Notes: generated from the letters alone by a model not told the origin. Positions 1 to 9,685 are shown, counted from the stretch's first letter. The stretch is 64,000 nt of DNA from Methanocaldococcus bathoardescens (GCF_000739065.1 NZ_CP009149.1:620001-684000), one strand, 5' to 3'. Numbers and translations are program-made.

Positions 1-553
1 CTTTAACTGTTTTTGCTATCTCTTCAATATCCTCCTCGTTCATAATTTTTGGAACATAAGTTGTTCTACACTCAACAAAAACATTATTATTTTTGCACAA
101 ATTAATTATTTTTAGTATTTTCTTTTTAATTTCTTCCCCATCTTCTTCACACTTTGTAAATTCTCTATATTTATCAAATTTACATTTTACATCAACTGCC
201 ACATAGTCAATTAACTTATTTTTTACAAGTTCTTCAATAACTTCTGGATTTGTGCCGTTTGTGTCTATTTTAACTGGAAAACCTTTTTCTTTTGCATATC
301 TTGCTATCTCTATTATAGCATCTTTTTGTAAAGTTGGTTCTCCTCCACTTATAACAATAGCATCAGCAAAGAAAAAATCAATATTATTAAAAAGCTCTTC
401 AACTGTCATTTCCTTCTTATGCTCTAAAATGTGTTTTAAATTGTGGCAGTAAGGACATTTCATATTACAATCATATAAAAATATGACAGCAGAGCATTTT
501 TTTGGATAATCAATTGTTGAAAAATCTACTATTCCTGAAACAAGAACTTTCAT
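1..553 (-). CDS. nrdG: Anaerobic ribonucleotide reductase activating protein (partial)
   Basis: The gene starts at ATG 553 behind a GGGTGAT ribosome site and runs off the left edge, so only about 184 N-terminal residues are visible. Residues about 30-37 read CNMKCPYC, the CxxxCxxC radical-SAM cluster motif, and a GGEPTL motif for SAM binding follows. Proteins of this family make the glycyl radical on the oxygen-sensitive ribonucleotide reductase NrdD. The partner NrdD is not in the window. Other radical-SAM activases share this N-terminus, so the exact substrate is inferred from the short N-terminus and overall resemblance. Confidence 0.75.
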   Translation of the reverse strand, partial: MKVLVSGIVDFSTIDYPKKCSAVIFLYDCNMKCPYCHNLKHILEHKKEMTVEELFNNIDFFFADAIVISGGEPTLQKDAIIEIARYAKEKGFPVKIDTNGTNPEVIEELVKNKLIDYVAVDVKCKFDKYREFTKCEEDGEEIKKKILKIINLCKNNNVFVECRTTYVPKIMNEEDIEEIAKTVK

Positions 554-613
554 TTTATCACCCAAAATCTTTATTAAATGAACATAAAAATTTATTTAAA
601 ATCAAGAAATTGG

Positions 614-3016
614 TTAATCAATTTTTATTCTTTTTAGTAAAATCATTTTAATCTCATCATTAATTAACATCCATATATGTGCATAAAGCCACATAAATAA
701 AGCTAAATTCCATCCAATTGGTGCCATGAATATTCCCTCAGCGGCTACAATAGTCCCTATTATATTTGTTCCTATAACACCCCAAAACAATAATTTACTT
801 GGATAAGGTTTCTTCCACAACCTATCTCTAATCCTTGTAACAAATATAGTTGCATGTCCTGCCAATATCAACTTTAAAAATACAAAACTCTGCAACTCTG
901 CAAGTGTTAAATGGAAGAAAACATCAGATATATAGAATATTAAGAAGGAACTTACAACCCCAATAAGTCCCAATATTGTTGATATAGTTAAAATTTCCTT
1001 CATTTTCCATTTTACAGGATATCTTGGCTCAATAACATTGTCATAAGCAATTGCCAATATTGGGATATCATTTAAGATTGCCAAAAGCACTATCATCAAA
1101 GCAGTTATTGGATAAATTCCCAAGATTAATATGCATAGTTCAACAAAAAATAAGATTCTTATGGTTTCTGTTATTCTATAAATAACATAGCTTTCCATCC
1201 TTTGAAATATTCTTCTTGCCTCTTGAATGGCATCAACAATAACAGAAATTCCTGGAGATAATAAGACAATATCAGCAGCAGCTCTTGCAGCATCAGTTGC
1301 ATTAGAAACAGCAATTCCACAATCAGCTTTTTTTAATGCTGGAGCGTCATTAACCCCATCCCCGGTCATAGCAACCATATGCCCTTTTTTCTGTAATGAA
1401 TCAACAATCTTATACTTATGCTCTGGAAATACCTCAGCAAATCCATCTGCTTCTTCAATAATATCATTAAATTTCTCCTTTTTAACCTCTCCCCTTTTCA
1501 ATTTTTTTAATAATTCACTAATGGATATAATTTTGTCTCCAATTCCAAGCATCTTTGCTATATTCTTTGCTATTGCTACATGGTCCCCTGTAACCATCTT
1601 TATTTTAACTCCAAGTTCTTTAATTTTTTTAATTGCCAATGGAGCATCTTCTCTCGGTGGGTCGTATAGTGGGATTACTCCAGCAAAGTGCCATTTGTTA
1701 TTTTTATAGACAGCTACTCCTAAAGCTCTATAACCATTTTCAGCAAGCTTATCAACTATTTTATTCACTTTCTCTTTAAGTTTCTCATCTGCATTGCATA
1801 AATCTAATATAACCTGAGGAGCTCCTTTTGAAACTTTAAAGGTCTCTCCATTCGTTACCTCTGCCTCTGTCCTTTTAATAACTGGGTCAAATGGGATAAA
1901 CTTCTTTATTTTATATCTTTTTATTTTCTCTATCAACCCTAACTTTTTTGCCTCATTTAAAATTGCCATATCAATTGCATCTGCATCTTCCTCTCTTGAA
2001 GCAAGGGCTGCAAATAAAATAACATCCTCCTTACTAAAATTATTTAAAGCAACTATTTCCCCACATACAAGTTGATTTTTTGTTAAAGTTCCAGTTTTAT
2101 CTGAACAAAGAATATCAACTCCTGCCAATTCCTCAATAGAAACGAGTTTTTTAACTACTGCATCTTTTTTTGCCAAATTTAAAGCACCGACTGCCATTGT
2201 TATTGATAAAACCGCAGGCATGGCTGCTGGAATTGCAGAAACAGCTAAAACTAAAGCAAATTGAATTGTCTCTATTAAACTTGCCCCTCTCAATAATTCA
2301 ACAACAACCATTATTGCTATTAAAATAACAGCTAAAATTATTAAATAATTTCCTATTTTAATAATCATTTTTTGATATGAGCTAACTCCCTCTGCTTTTT
2401 CAACCAATTTCACTGTTTTTCCAAAATAGGTATTTAATCCAGTATCTTTAACAATTCCAGTCATCTCTCCTTTTTTAACAATAGAGCCAGAGTAAACAAT
2501 ATCTCCAACTTTTTTCTCTACTGGCAAACTCTCTCCTGTTAAAGCAGATTCATCTACAGCCAAATAATCTCCATCAACTAATATTATATCAGCAGGAACT
2601 ATATCTCCAATCCTTATTCTAACAACATCACCTGGCACTAACTCTCTCGCCAAAATTGTTTTCCACTTTCCATCCCTCAAAACTCTCGCATTTAAAGCCA
2701 TTTTTTGTTTTAAAAATTCTATAATATTCTCTGCTTTATGTTCTTCCCAAAAACCAACAATACCATTAACAATTAATAAAATTAAAATTATGGCAAAATC
2801 TGCCCAATGTCTAATTATTGCAGATAAAATAGCGGCTATCTCAATCATCCAAGCAATTGGATTCCAAAAATACGACAGGAATTTAATAATTGGATGGATT
2901 TTCTTTTCTGGGATTTCGTTATAACCATAAATTTTTAATCTTTCTTTTGCTTCTTCTGTTGATAATCCAGTTTTTAAAGAAGTTCCAAATTCCTCTTCAA
3001 TTTTTTTAATGTCCAT
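614..3016 (-). CDS. P-type (type IIIA) proton-transporting ATPase
   Basis: An 800-residue membrane pump resembling plant and fungal plasma-membrane H+-ATPases. Visible motifs are the TGES actuator loop, a PAAMP transmembrane motif, the phosphorylated Asp in DKTGTLT at about residue 315, and the hinge GDGVNDAPALKKAD. Hydrophobic segments lie near residues 50-95, 225-300 and in the C-terminal third. An in-frame ATG lies 12 bases further upstream (3028), but the GGGGG ribosome site overlaps it and is well spaced from ATG 3016, which I chose. It should use ATP to export cations, probably H+. The ion is inferred from family. Confidence 0.9.
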   Translation of the reverse strand: MDIKKIEEEFGTSLKTGLSTEEAKERLKIYGYNEIPEKKIHPIIKFLSYFWNPIAWMIEIAAILSAIIRHWADFAIILILLIVNGIVGFWEEHKAENIIEFLKQKMALNARVLRDGKWKTILARELVPGDVVRIRIGDIVPADIILVDGDYLAVDESALTGESLPVEKKVGDIVYSGSIVKKGEMTGIVKDTGLNTYFGKTVKLVEKAEGVSSYQKMIIKIGNYLIILAVILIAIMVVVELLRGASLIETIQFALVLAVSAIPAAMPAVLSITMAVGALNLAKKDAVVKKLVSIEELAGVDILCSDKTGTLTKNQLVCGEIVALNNFSKEDVILFAALASREEDADAIDMAILNEAKKLGLIEKIKRYKIKKFIPFDPVIKRTEAEVTNGETFKVSKGAPQVILDLCNADEKLKEKVNKIVDKLAENGYRALGVAVYKNNKWHFAGVIPLYDPPREDAPLAIKKIKELGVKIKMVTGDHVAIAKNIAKMLGIGDKIISISELLKKLKRGEVKKEKFNDIIEEADGFAEVFPEHKYKIVDSLQKKGHMVAMTGDGVNDAPALKKADCGIAVSNATDAARAAADIVLLSPGISVIVDAIQEARRIFQRMESYVIYRITETIRILFFVELCILILGIYPITALMIVLLAILNDIPILAIAYDNVIEPRYPVKWKMKEILTISTILGLIGVVSSFLIFYISDVFFHLTLAELQSFVFLKLILAGHATIFVTRIRDRLWKKPYPSKLLFWGVIGTNIIGTIVAAEGIFMAPIGWNLALFMWLYAHIWMLINDEIKMILLKRIKID

Positions 3017-3075
3017 AAATACCCCCATATGAGTGAAAATAAACCAATTAAAAAAATAAAAAAATAAGGTTATAA

Positions 3076-3921
3076 TTATTTAGCAAAGTATTTTAAAACA
3101 TCCTTCTCTGTAATAATTCCTTTTATTCTCAAATTCTCACCAACTACAGGTAAAGCCCCAATATCATTAGTTACCATTATTTCAGCTACTTCTTTTAATT
3201 TATCTCCTTCTTTTGCGGTTAAAACATCTCTCTTCATAATCTCTTCCATTCTAACGTTTGTTATCTCTCTAACATTTCCTGTTTGCATGTGGTTAAAAGC
3301 CCAATCACTACCTAAAAGTTTTATAAAGTCGGTTGAAGTTATAATTCCCACTAATCTCTCTTCACTAACAACTGGTAATCTTCTAAACCCATTTCTAACC
3401 ATAGTTCTCGCGACATCCTTCAACCTCTCTCCTGGTGTGGCTACAATAACATCTCTTGTTATATAATCATCAATTGTCTCATTTTCATCTATTTTATCTA
3501 ATAAAGCTCTTATCACATCTCTCTCTGTAATTAATGAAATTAATTGGTTGTCATCATTAACTATTGGAGCCCCACCAACATTCTTTGTTAAGAATGTTTC
3601 TATCGCTTCATCAATATCGGCATTTTCTTTGAGAGTTATGACATTCTCTTCCATTATCTCTCTAACTGGCTCATTTATTGCAGCTAAGAAATTTCTTTCA
3701 TGCTTCTCTCTAATTAAGTTGTATTTTGAACCCCCACCCATGAAATCTACAATATCCATACTTGTAATTATACCAACAACTTTATTATTTCCAGGATTTA
3801 CAACCGGCAATCTTCTATATCTATTTTCATTCATTGTCATTAACGCTTTTCTTATTGTAGTTGTTGGATAGACAGTTACAACCTCTTTATTTTGGGCAAT
3901 TTTCATCACTCTCACAAACAT
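3076..3921 (-). CDS. Four-CBS-domain protein
   Basis: About 281 residues made of four CBS repeats. Each has the strand-helix pattern with GIITSxD, LITERD or GIITEKD motifs, starting near residues 10, 78, 150 and 225. CBS pairs bind adenine nucleotides or SAM and act as energy or metabolite sensors. The orthologous M. jannaschii protein MJ1225 is a nucleotide-binding, AMPK-gamma-like protein. The start could be ATG 3921 or ATG 3906, because the upstream GAGGG sits directly against the first one. It lies just upstream of the ATPase in the same direction, with a gap of about 60 bases, so co-transcription is possible. Confidence 0.88.
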   Translation of the reverse strand: MFVRVMKIAQNKEVVTVYPTTTIRKALMTMNENRYRRLPVVNPGNNKVVGIITSMDIVDFMGGGSKYNLIREKHERNFLAAINEPVREIMEENVITLKENADIDEAIETFLTKNVGGAPIVNDDNQLISLITERDVIRALLDKIDENETIDDYITRDVIVATPGERLKDVARTMVRNGFRRLPVVSEERLVGIITSTDFIKLLGSDWAFNHMQTGNVREITNVRMEEIMKRDVLTAKEGDKLKEVAEIMVTNDIGALPVVGENLRIKGIITEKDVLKYFAK

Positions 3922-4036
3922 CCCTCACAACAATTTTAAATTCAAGAATTTAAATTTAAATTAAAATTTAATTTATAACATTATACATAATATTATTATC
4001 CTCATATGCCTATAAAATAATTACGTTGTGATTATT

Positions 4037-4435
4037 ATGAAAGATGTAGAAAAGATTATAAAAGGAATAATAAAAGATATGAATCCAAGGTTTAAGAAGA
4101 AAACTTTAAAAGAACTGTTAAGTGAAGAGAGACCACATATAATAATTAATGGTAAGAGACATAGAATAAAGAGAAGGGAACTTGAATTTTTAAAAGAAAT
4201 AGCAAGTGAGGATTTAAAAATCCCAATTGTTTTGGAAGTAGATTCTTCTTTAGGAGGAGCAATAAAAGTTAGTGGAAAAGAAGAGGTTAAAGTTATCTCA
4301 AAAATATTAGGTAGAGAGATAGATATTTTTTCAGAAAAGGATGTAATGTATATATACAAGCCAGAACTAAAAATTGTTAGAAGGGAGTTACCAACAACAA
4401 CACAACTTATATTTAAATTATCTTTATTTGACTAA
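4037..4435 (+). CDS. UPF0216 (DUF61) family protein
   Basis: A 132-residue soluble, basic protein with the family signature HIIINGKRHRIKRREL near residues 36-51. The function of this archaeal family is unknown. ATG 4037 follows a GTGAT site by three bases. It diverges from the CBS gene across about 115 bases that must hold both promoters. The small membrane gene at 4448 follows after 12 bases, suggesting a four-gene operon ending with the glycosyltransferase. Confidence 0.8.
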   Translation: MKDVEKIIKGIIKDMNPRFKKKTLKELLSEERPHIIINGKRHRIKRRELEFLKEIASEDLKIPIVLEVDSSLGGAIKVSGKEEVKVISKILGREIDIFSEKDVMYIYKPELKIVRRELPTTTQLIFKLSLFD

Positions 4436-4447
4436 AAAGTGATAACT

Positions 4448-4618
4448 ATGAAAAGAAAAAAATACTATGGAAAAGACCCAATAAAAAAGCTTTTAAACGA
4501 CCCTGAAAAGAGAGAGAAAATTTTTAAATTTTTATTTATCCTAAATATATGGGTCTGGTTAGCAGTGTTCATTGGGGCAGTGATATTTATAATTTTAATG
4601 ATAAAATATTATTGGTGA
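4448..4618 (+). CDS. Small single-TM protein
   Basis: A 56-residue ORF with a highly basic N-terminus (MKRKKYYGKDPIKKLL) and one hydrophobic segment, about residues 29-53, ending in YYW. The start is preceded by GTGATAACT, a normal ribosome site for this genome. The stop lies inside the GGTGAT ribosome site of the next gene, which begins 4 bases later, so the two are probably translationally coupled. I do not recognise a family. Confidence 0.6.
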   Translation: MKRKKYYGKDPIKKLLNDPEKREKIFKFLFILNIWVWLAVFIGAVIFIILMIKYYW

Positions 4619-4622
4619 TAAA

Positions 4623-4901
4623 ATGAACACATTAGTTTGGTTGTTTGCAATTATTGCTCTAAGCTTTTCAGCATTGGTAGGTTTAAGATTATCTTTTAAG
4701 AAAGGAACATCTAATGTTTTAATTGGAGAATCTTTGCTAACTGTTGTTATTGGGACTTTAATAGTTGTTATCTCCCAAAAATACAACATAGCGTTTGCTA
4801 ATACTATTGCTTTAGCCATATTTATATGTGGTGTGGTTGGGGCATTTGCCTTCTGTAAGGTAATAGGTGGAAGCAATGAAAAAGCAAAACAACCAAATTA
4901 A
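4623..4901 (+). CDS. MrpF/EhbB-like three-TM membrane protein
   Basis: 92 residues with three hydrophobic segments (about 2-20, 33-50, 57-78). A charged RLSFKKGTSN loop sits after the first, the layout of MrpF (MnhF) subunits of cation antiporters and of the related small subunits of energy-converting hydrogenases. The similarity is in shape and loop, not in a firm motif, so a hydrogenase-B-like role is only a suggestion. Its 3' end overlaps the glycosyltransferase start by 26 bases. Confidence 0.5.
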   Translation: MNTLVWLFAIIALSFSALVGLRLSFKKGTSNVLIGESLLTVVIGTLIVVISQKYNIAFANTIALAIFICGVVGAFAFCKVIGGSNEKAKQPN

Positions 4902-5589
4902 TAAGGATGAGATATTTATTGTCATTCCTGCATTTAATGAAGAAAAGATAATTGGGGAAACCTTAAGGAATTTAAAAAAAGAAGGCTATAAAAATATAAT
5001 TGTTGTTGATGATGGTTCAATAGACAAAACTTCAGAGATAGCTAAAAAAGAAGATGTTATAGTTTGTAGGCATATATTAAATAGAGGATTAGGAGGGGCT
5101 TTAGGGACTGGGATTAAATGTGCTTTGCAGTATAAGCCAAAAATTATTATAACCTTTGATGCTGATGGACAACATCATCCTAAGGATGTAGAAAAAGTTG
5201 TTAAACCAATATTATTTGATGGCTATGATATGGTTGTTGGTAGTAGAATGATGGATAAAAATGAGCTAAAAAATATGCCTTTAGTTAAAAGGATAGGGAA
5301 TTTTGGATTAAATTTTATAACTTATTTGATGGGAGGCTATTTTGTAACTGACAGCCAAAGTGGATTGAGAGCTTTCTCTTACGAAGCGGCTAAGAAAATA
5401 ATAGATGATTTGAAAAGCGATAGATATGAGGTTTCTTCAGAATTCATAATTTTAGCCAAGAAACATAAATTAAAGTTAAAAGAAGTCCCAATAAAGACAA
5501 TTTATACTGAATATTCAATGAGTAGAGGAACTAACGTTATAACTGGGTTCAAGATATTGTTTAAGTTGATTATGCAGAAGATTTTTTAA
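4876..5589 (+). CDS. Family 2 glycosyltransferase (dolichyl-phosphate sugar synthase-like)
   Basis: 237 residues. The N-terminus FIVIPAFNEE and the nucleotide-binding VVDDGSIDKT are standard GT2 features, DADGQHH supplies the DxD metal site, and DSQSGLRAF and SRMM match polyprenyl-phosphate mannose/glucose synthases. It lacks the C-terminal membrane domain of longer relatives and should act at the inner membrane face, moving a sugar from a nucleotide donor to a lipid carrier. ATG 4876 with AGGTGGA upstream is preferred to the earlier GTG-type start. The donor sugar cannot be read from sequence. Confidence 0.85.
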   Translation: MKKQNNQINKDEIFIVIPAFNEEKIIGETLRNLKKEGYKNIIVVDDGSIDKTSEIAKKEDVIVCRHILNRGLGGALGTGIKCALQYKPKIIITFDADGQHHPKDVEKVVKPILFDGYDMVVGSRMMDKNELKNMPLVKRIGNFGLNFITYLMGGYFVTDSQSGLRAFSYEAAKKIIDDLKSDRYEVSSEFIILAKKHKLKLKEVPIKTIYTEYSMSRGTNVITGFKILFKLIMQKIF

Positions 5590-5607
5590 AATAAATTTTA
5601 AATTTAT

Positions 5608-6489
5608 TTAATGTTTTACCTTTTGATTCACTTTTCCTATTTTGTATTTTAATCCAATGTATCCACCAATATCTAACAACACTATGTTTATAATCAACAG
5701 AATGAGGGTTATATAAATTAGATTCATTTCCATTGTTGCTAAAGCCATTCCCATTAATAAAGCAGGGATTAATATTGAAACATCTATTGTAACCCCAATT
5801 ATTTCATATTCTTTTCCACTTGCAATACTTATTCCCCCTGAAATACCAGCAATAATTGCCACTATTGCACTCAATATTATTGATGTCTCTGAGAGGTATT
5901 CTAAAACCAAATCCTTTGAGACAAAGAACAAACTTGGAATAAATGCACATAATATAACAACCACTGCACAGATAAGCTCTTTTTTCATTCCATCAATAAA
6001 TAGCTCTTTATCACCTAAAACTGTCCCTATTGCACTACCCATAACAGTATCTACTAAAGGTGCTATAATCATCGCCCCAATTAATGTAGGGATGTTATGC
6101 TCTATCAACCCAATAACTCCCATTATACTTGCCAATACAACTTTGATTAGGACATTTTTTGTTATTTTCACCATTGTTTTTGCTTTATAATATAGCTCTA
6201 AAGGAGATAATGTTGTTGATGCCATTCCTTCTTCTCTACATGAGAATGTAATATTTGCTGGCATTATTGTTACACTTCCATGTCCTTTTTCCCCTAAACC
6301 CAATTTTTTTAACTCTAAAACAATTTTTTCTGCATCTCTTGCCTTTGCATTGCAGGTTATAATAATTCCATCTTCAATTGATGTTTTTAATGGCTCAATT
6401 ATGGATATTGAGTAAGCATTATTCTTTTTTAAGATTTCTTCAACAGTGTTTAGGAATTTTTTGGGGATTATAATTTTCATGTATCTCAT
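5608..6489 (-). CDS. DUF389 family membrane protein
   Basis: 293 residues. The first 100 form a soluble alpha/beta region, followed by about six hydrophobic segments. The DUF389 signature [15 protein letters not shown] is near residues 137-151 and a GxSGGxSIASG motif is around 218. The family is widespread in prokaryotes and has no settled function. Start 6489 follows GGTGGA at normal spacing. Its 3' end converges on the glycosyltransferase with an 18-base gap. Confidence 0.8.
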   Translation of the reverse strand: MRYMKIIIPKKFLNTVEEILKKNNAYSISIIEPLKTSIEDGIIITCNAKARDAEKIVLELKKLGLGEKGHGSVTIMPANITFSCREEGMASTTLSPLELYYKAKTMVKITKNVLIKVVLASIMGVIGLIEHNIPTLIGAMIIAPLVDTVMGSAIGTVLGDKELFIDGMKKELICAVVVILCAFIPSLFFVSKDLVLEYLSETSIILSAIVAIIAGISGGISIASGKEYEIIGVTIDVSILIPALLMGMALATMEMNLIYITLILLIINIVLLDIGGYIGLKYKIGKVNQKVKH

Positions 6490-6601
6490 ACTTCCACCAA
6501 TCTATGAGAAAATTAATATATAACAATGAAATAACATTATCAAAAAATTAAAGGCAAATAGGATTATGTTTTATAATGGATATAAATATTCCTAAATTTA
6601 G

Positions 6602-8434
6602 GTGGAGGTTGTGGAAGAACGTAAAATCAAAGTTAAGGTTATTGATAAAGAGACGGGGGAGGTTATTGGAGATTTTTATGAAATGTTTATTGAATGTTTG
6701 AAGAAGGGGAAGGATTTTAGATTAGAAAATTGTATTGTTGATGGATATGTCGATATTCGAGAAATTTATAATAGGATTAAAAATGATAATGGGTTAAAAG
6801 GACTATTAGAAATATCTGAAAAATTAATTGGAAAAAAACTTGTTGATACCGAGGTTAATAAATGTGTCTATGTTACTATCCCAATTAGTATCACTATTTT
6901 AAATGCTGAATTTAGAGGAATATTGTCTTTTGATGGGGGAGTTAATGGAGTAATTACAAAATTTGGAAATGAAAATGTTTTCATATCTTTAATTTTTAAA
7001 AAAGAAGTTAAGTTTCTAAATACAACATTTGAGGAAAATGTTTATTTTCGTGGTATAAATTTTAAAGAAAATGTTAAATTTTTAAACTCAATATTTAAAA
7101 GAAAAGCTGATTTTAGTGATTCTATTATTGGGAGATGTACTTTTTATCTTTCAAATTTTTATGGAAATGTTGATTTTAGTGAAGTTACATTTGGGAACGA
7201 TGCTTTTTTTGTTAATTCAATATTTAAATCAATAACAAAATTTGAAGAAATTAGATTTAATTTGTTAGTTTTTTCAGAATGTATTTTTGAGTATATCTCT
7301 CATTTTAAAAGTAAACAGGACAATAATGGTTTTGCAGTTTTCCATAAATCATCTTTTGGATATAAAGAAGTAATAATTGAAAACTTCCCACTGTCAAAAA
7401 CATCTTTTTTAAAAACTGATGTAAGGGGCGTATTGATATTGTGTGATGTAGAAGACAAAAAAATCCTAAGTCATGAGTTATTAAACTTTAAAGAGTATCT
7501 GTTAATCAGTGATATAATAGATAAATTAAATAACATATCATTTGAGGATTATACAGAGTATGACGATATTTATACTAAAATACAAAAACTACTAGATATC
7601 GAAAATGAAAAACCTTTTGATTTTACAATAAAAGTTATAAAAATTAAAGTAAAAATACTGTTAAGACTAAAAATACAATTAAAAAAATTTATAAAAATAC
7701 TGGCTACTTTTATGGTTGGTGGACTAATCTTACTGTTTTTTCTATATATATTATTAAAAATTACTAATTTAACATACTCTGTAGCCTTATTAATTGTTTC
7801 TATATACTCTATTTTATATGTCATAATTTTGTTCGTAGAAATTGCTCTAGTAATATTTTTAATTCCTTATTGGAGAATATATGAACAATATAAAAACTTA
7901 AAAATGGATATTTATGGTACAATTTATAAATATATTCATCAAAGTTTAAATTATAAATCAGTTCTTGCAGAATATAGGAATTTAAGATTATCTATGGAAA
8001 ATAACAGAACATATATTGAGGCATCAGAGTTATTTAAAAAAGAAATGGATTTAATAAAAGAGAAATCAGATATTTTTGAAAAATTTGTTATTTGGCTTTA
8101 TGGAACAATATCTGACTACGGAGAATCAATAACAAAACCAATATTAATCTCAATGTTTGTAATATTAGCATTTCCTTATATTACATATTTCTTAAATTGG
8201 GTATGGATGCATATTTCTAAACTTCCTTTATTAAATGGATTTTTAAATGAAAATGGTTTAGCATACGAGCAAATATTAAGAGCATTTTTCCAATTAGGAA
8301 TGAATGAAGAAGTAATTAACAATAACAAAGAATTACAAACATTAGCAAGCTATGAATGGCTTATAAGGATAATCTCATTAATCCTATTAGGTAGTTTATT
8401 TATAGCAATTAAAAGAAGATTAGAAAGAAAATAA
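6602..8434 (+). CDS. Pentapeptide-repeat-like protein fused to a two-TM channel-like domain
   Basis: 610 residues. Residues about 95-235 contain degenerate pentapeptide-type repeats with Phe every five residues (for example VKFLNTTFEENVYFRGINF), predicted to form a right-handed beta helix. Two strong hydrophobic segments follow (about 365-390 and 395-425), then a helical linker, then a TM, a hydrophobic re-entrant-like stretch and a last TM (about 515-606) ending in a basic RRLERK tail. That resembles ion_trans_2 channels fused to pentapeptide repeats, but I see no TVGYG selectivity motif. CGT/CGA arginine codons at the 5' end hint at acquisition. The GTG start is uncertain (6602 or 6611). 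Confidence 0.6.
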   Translation: MEVVEERKIKVKVIDKETGEVIGDFYEMFIECLKKGKDFRLENCIVDGYVDIREIYNRIKNDNGLKGLLEISEKLIGKKLVDTEVNKCVYVTIPISITILNAEFRGILSFDGGVNGVITKFGNENVFISLIFKKEVKFLNTTFEENVYFRGINFKENVKFLNSIFKRKADFSDSIIGRCTFYLSNFYGNVDFSEVTFGNDAFFVNSIFKSITKFEEIRFNLLVFSECIFEYISHFKSKQDNNGFAVFHKSSFGYKEVIIENFPLSKTSFLKTDVRGVLILCDVEDKKILSHELLNFKEYLLISDIIDKLNNISFEDYTEYDDIYTKIQKLLDIENEKPFDFTIKVIKIKVKILLRLKIQLKKFIKILATFMVGGLILLFFLYILLKITNLTYSVALLIVSIYSILYVIILFVEIALVIFLIPYWRIYEQYKNLKMDIYGTIYKYIHQSLNYKSVLAEYRNLRLSMENNRTYIEASELFKKEMDLIKEKSDIFEKFVIWLYGTISDYGESITKPILISMFVILAFPYITYFLNWVWMHISKLPLLNGFLNENGLAYEQILRAFFQLGMNEEVINNNKELQTLASYEWLIRIISLILLGSLFIAIKRRLERK

Positions 8435-8446
8435 AAAGGAGGGAGT

Positions 8447-9049
8447 ATGTTTAGCATAAGGAAGATAATAACAATCTCTGACTATGTGACAATGCTAAAT
8501 ATCATCACTGGGCTTTTAGCTATCTTATTAAACAGCTTTTCATTAATATATATCTCAATAATTTTTGATTCCTTAGATGGCTATGTTGCAAGAAAAACAA
8601 ATACCGTTTCTGACTTTGGGGCTGAGCTTGACAGTATTTCAGATGTTGTTAGCTTTGGTGTAGCACCTGCTTATTTGCTATATAGCAACTTTGAATCAAC
8701 CCTATCTTTAATAGCAGCTGTTATATTCTGCCTTTGCGGAGCTTTAAGATTGGCGAGGTTTGGAATATTGAATGTTAAGGGATTTATTGGCTTACCAATA
8801 CCAGCAGGAGCTCTATTGCTTATAAGCTTCTGCCAATTAATTAACAGCAATTTAATAAATTCAATATTGGCTATATTAATAGGGCTTTTGATGATTAGTG
8901 ATATAAGATATCCGAAATATCCTAAGAAAACATTTATTTGTATATTTGCCTTCTCTTTAATCTTAGCTATAATTGGAATTCCATACTTTACTTTACTATT
9001 ATGCTTAATCTACGCCATTTATGGAATAGTCAAATATTATAAGAGGTGA
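8447..9049 (+). CDS. pssA: CDP-archaeol serine transferase (archaetidylserine synthase)
   Basis: 200 residues with about six membrane segments. The CDP-alcohol phosphatidyltransferase signature D-G-x2-A-R-x8-G-x3-D-x3-D is complete: DGYVARKTNTVSDFG followed by AELDSISD, near residues 44-66. It joins serine to a CDP-activated archaeal lipid in phospholipid synthesis. The start follows a strong AGGAGGGAG site. Its stop TGA is embedded in the AGGTGAT ribosome site of the next gene, so the two are likely coupled. Serine as acceptor is inferred from family placement. Confidence 0.83.
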   Translation: MFSIRKIITISDYVTMLNIITGLLAILLNSFSLIYISIIFDSLDGYVARKTNTVSDFGAELDSISDVVSFGVAPAYLLYSNFESTLSLIAAVIFCLCGALRLARFGILNVKGFIGLPIPAGALLLISFCQLINSNLINSILAILIGLLMISDIRYPKYPKKTFICIFAFSLILAIIGIPYFTLLLCLIYAIYGIVKYYKR

Positions 9050-9055
9050 TTAACA

Positions 9056-9685
9056 ATTAAAAAAGAAATACTTAAAAAAATACCAGAAAATATTTTAAAT
9101 AAAGAGGTAATAAATAAGTTAGAGAATAAAGGAGTTAAAATTATAGATGTTTTAGGGAAAGGGCATAGGGGAGTTGTATTAAAAGGAATTTATAACAATA
9201 AAGAGGTTGCCATAAAAATCCCAAGAACAGATAGTCCAAAAAACACCATATTAAATGAGGCAAGGATTTTAAAACTCTTAGAAAAGTATGACATAGCCCC
9301 AAAGGTTTATGAATTTGAAGAAGATTATCTAATTATGGAATTTATAGATGGTGAAGAGCTGAAATCAGCCGTTGATAAATTAGATAAAGGCAGATTATTA
9401 AAAGTAGTTGAAGACATCTTAAGAATAACATTAAAACTTGACATGCTTGGAATTGAACACAAAGAAATACAAGGCGGAAGGCATTTTTTGATAACTGACA
9501 AAAAAACTTATATCATTGACTTTGATAAAGCAAAGGAAAAAAGAACTACAAGAAACTTCACTGGGGCTGTTGCTCTATTATTTGGAGAGGGAAAAATAGC
9601 AAAAACAATCAGAGAAAAATTAAATATTGGAATTGATGAAATAAAATTTATAAGAGAGTTTGCAAAAAAATATAAAAAACTCTAA
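9056..9685 (+). CDS. Small protein-kinase-fold protein with probable AUU start
   Basis: A 209-residue reading frame resembling a minimal RIO/Bud32-type kinase: glycine loop VLGKGHRGVV (about 27-36), catalytic-lysine stretch EVAIKIP, NEARIL glutamate, HKEI in place of HxD, and IDFDKA in place of DFG. The first ATG in frame (9335) would delete the ATP-binding lobe, and no GTG or TTG lies in frame upstream of it. The only good start is ATT 9056, five bases after a perfect AGGTGAT. Substrate unknown. It sits between pssA and a PAC2 gene. Confidence 0.7.
   Translation: MKKEILKKIPENILNKEVINKLENKGVKIIDVLGKGHRGVVLKGIYNNKEVAIKIPRTDSPKNTILNEARILKLLEKYDIAPKVYEFEEDYLIMEFIDGEELKSAVDKLDKGRLLKVVEDILRITLKLDMLGIEHKEIQGGRHFLITDKKTYIIDFDKAKEKRTTRNFTGAVALLFGEGKIAKTIREKLNIGIDEIKFIREFAKKYKKL

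Noticed and set aside
4021-4359. Leftward 112-codon ORF opposite the UPF0216 gene
   Set aside because: It is the antisense shadow of a conserved gene, low-complexity in composition and without a ribosome site.
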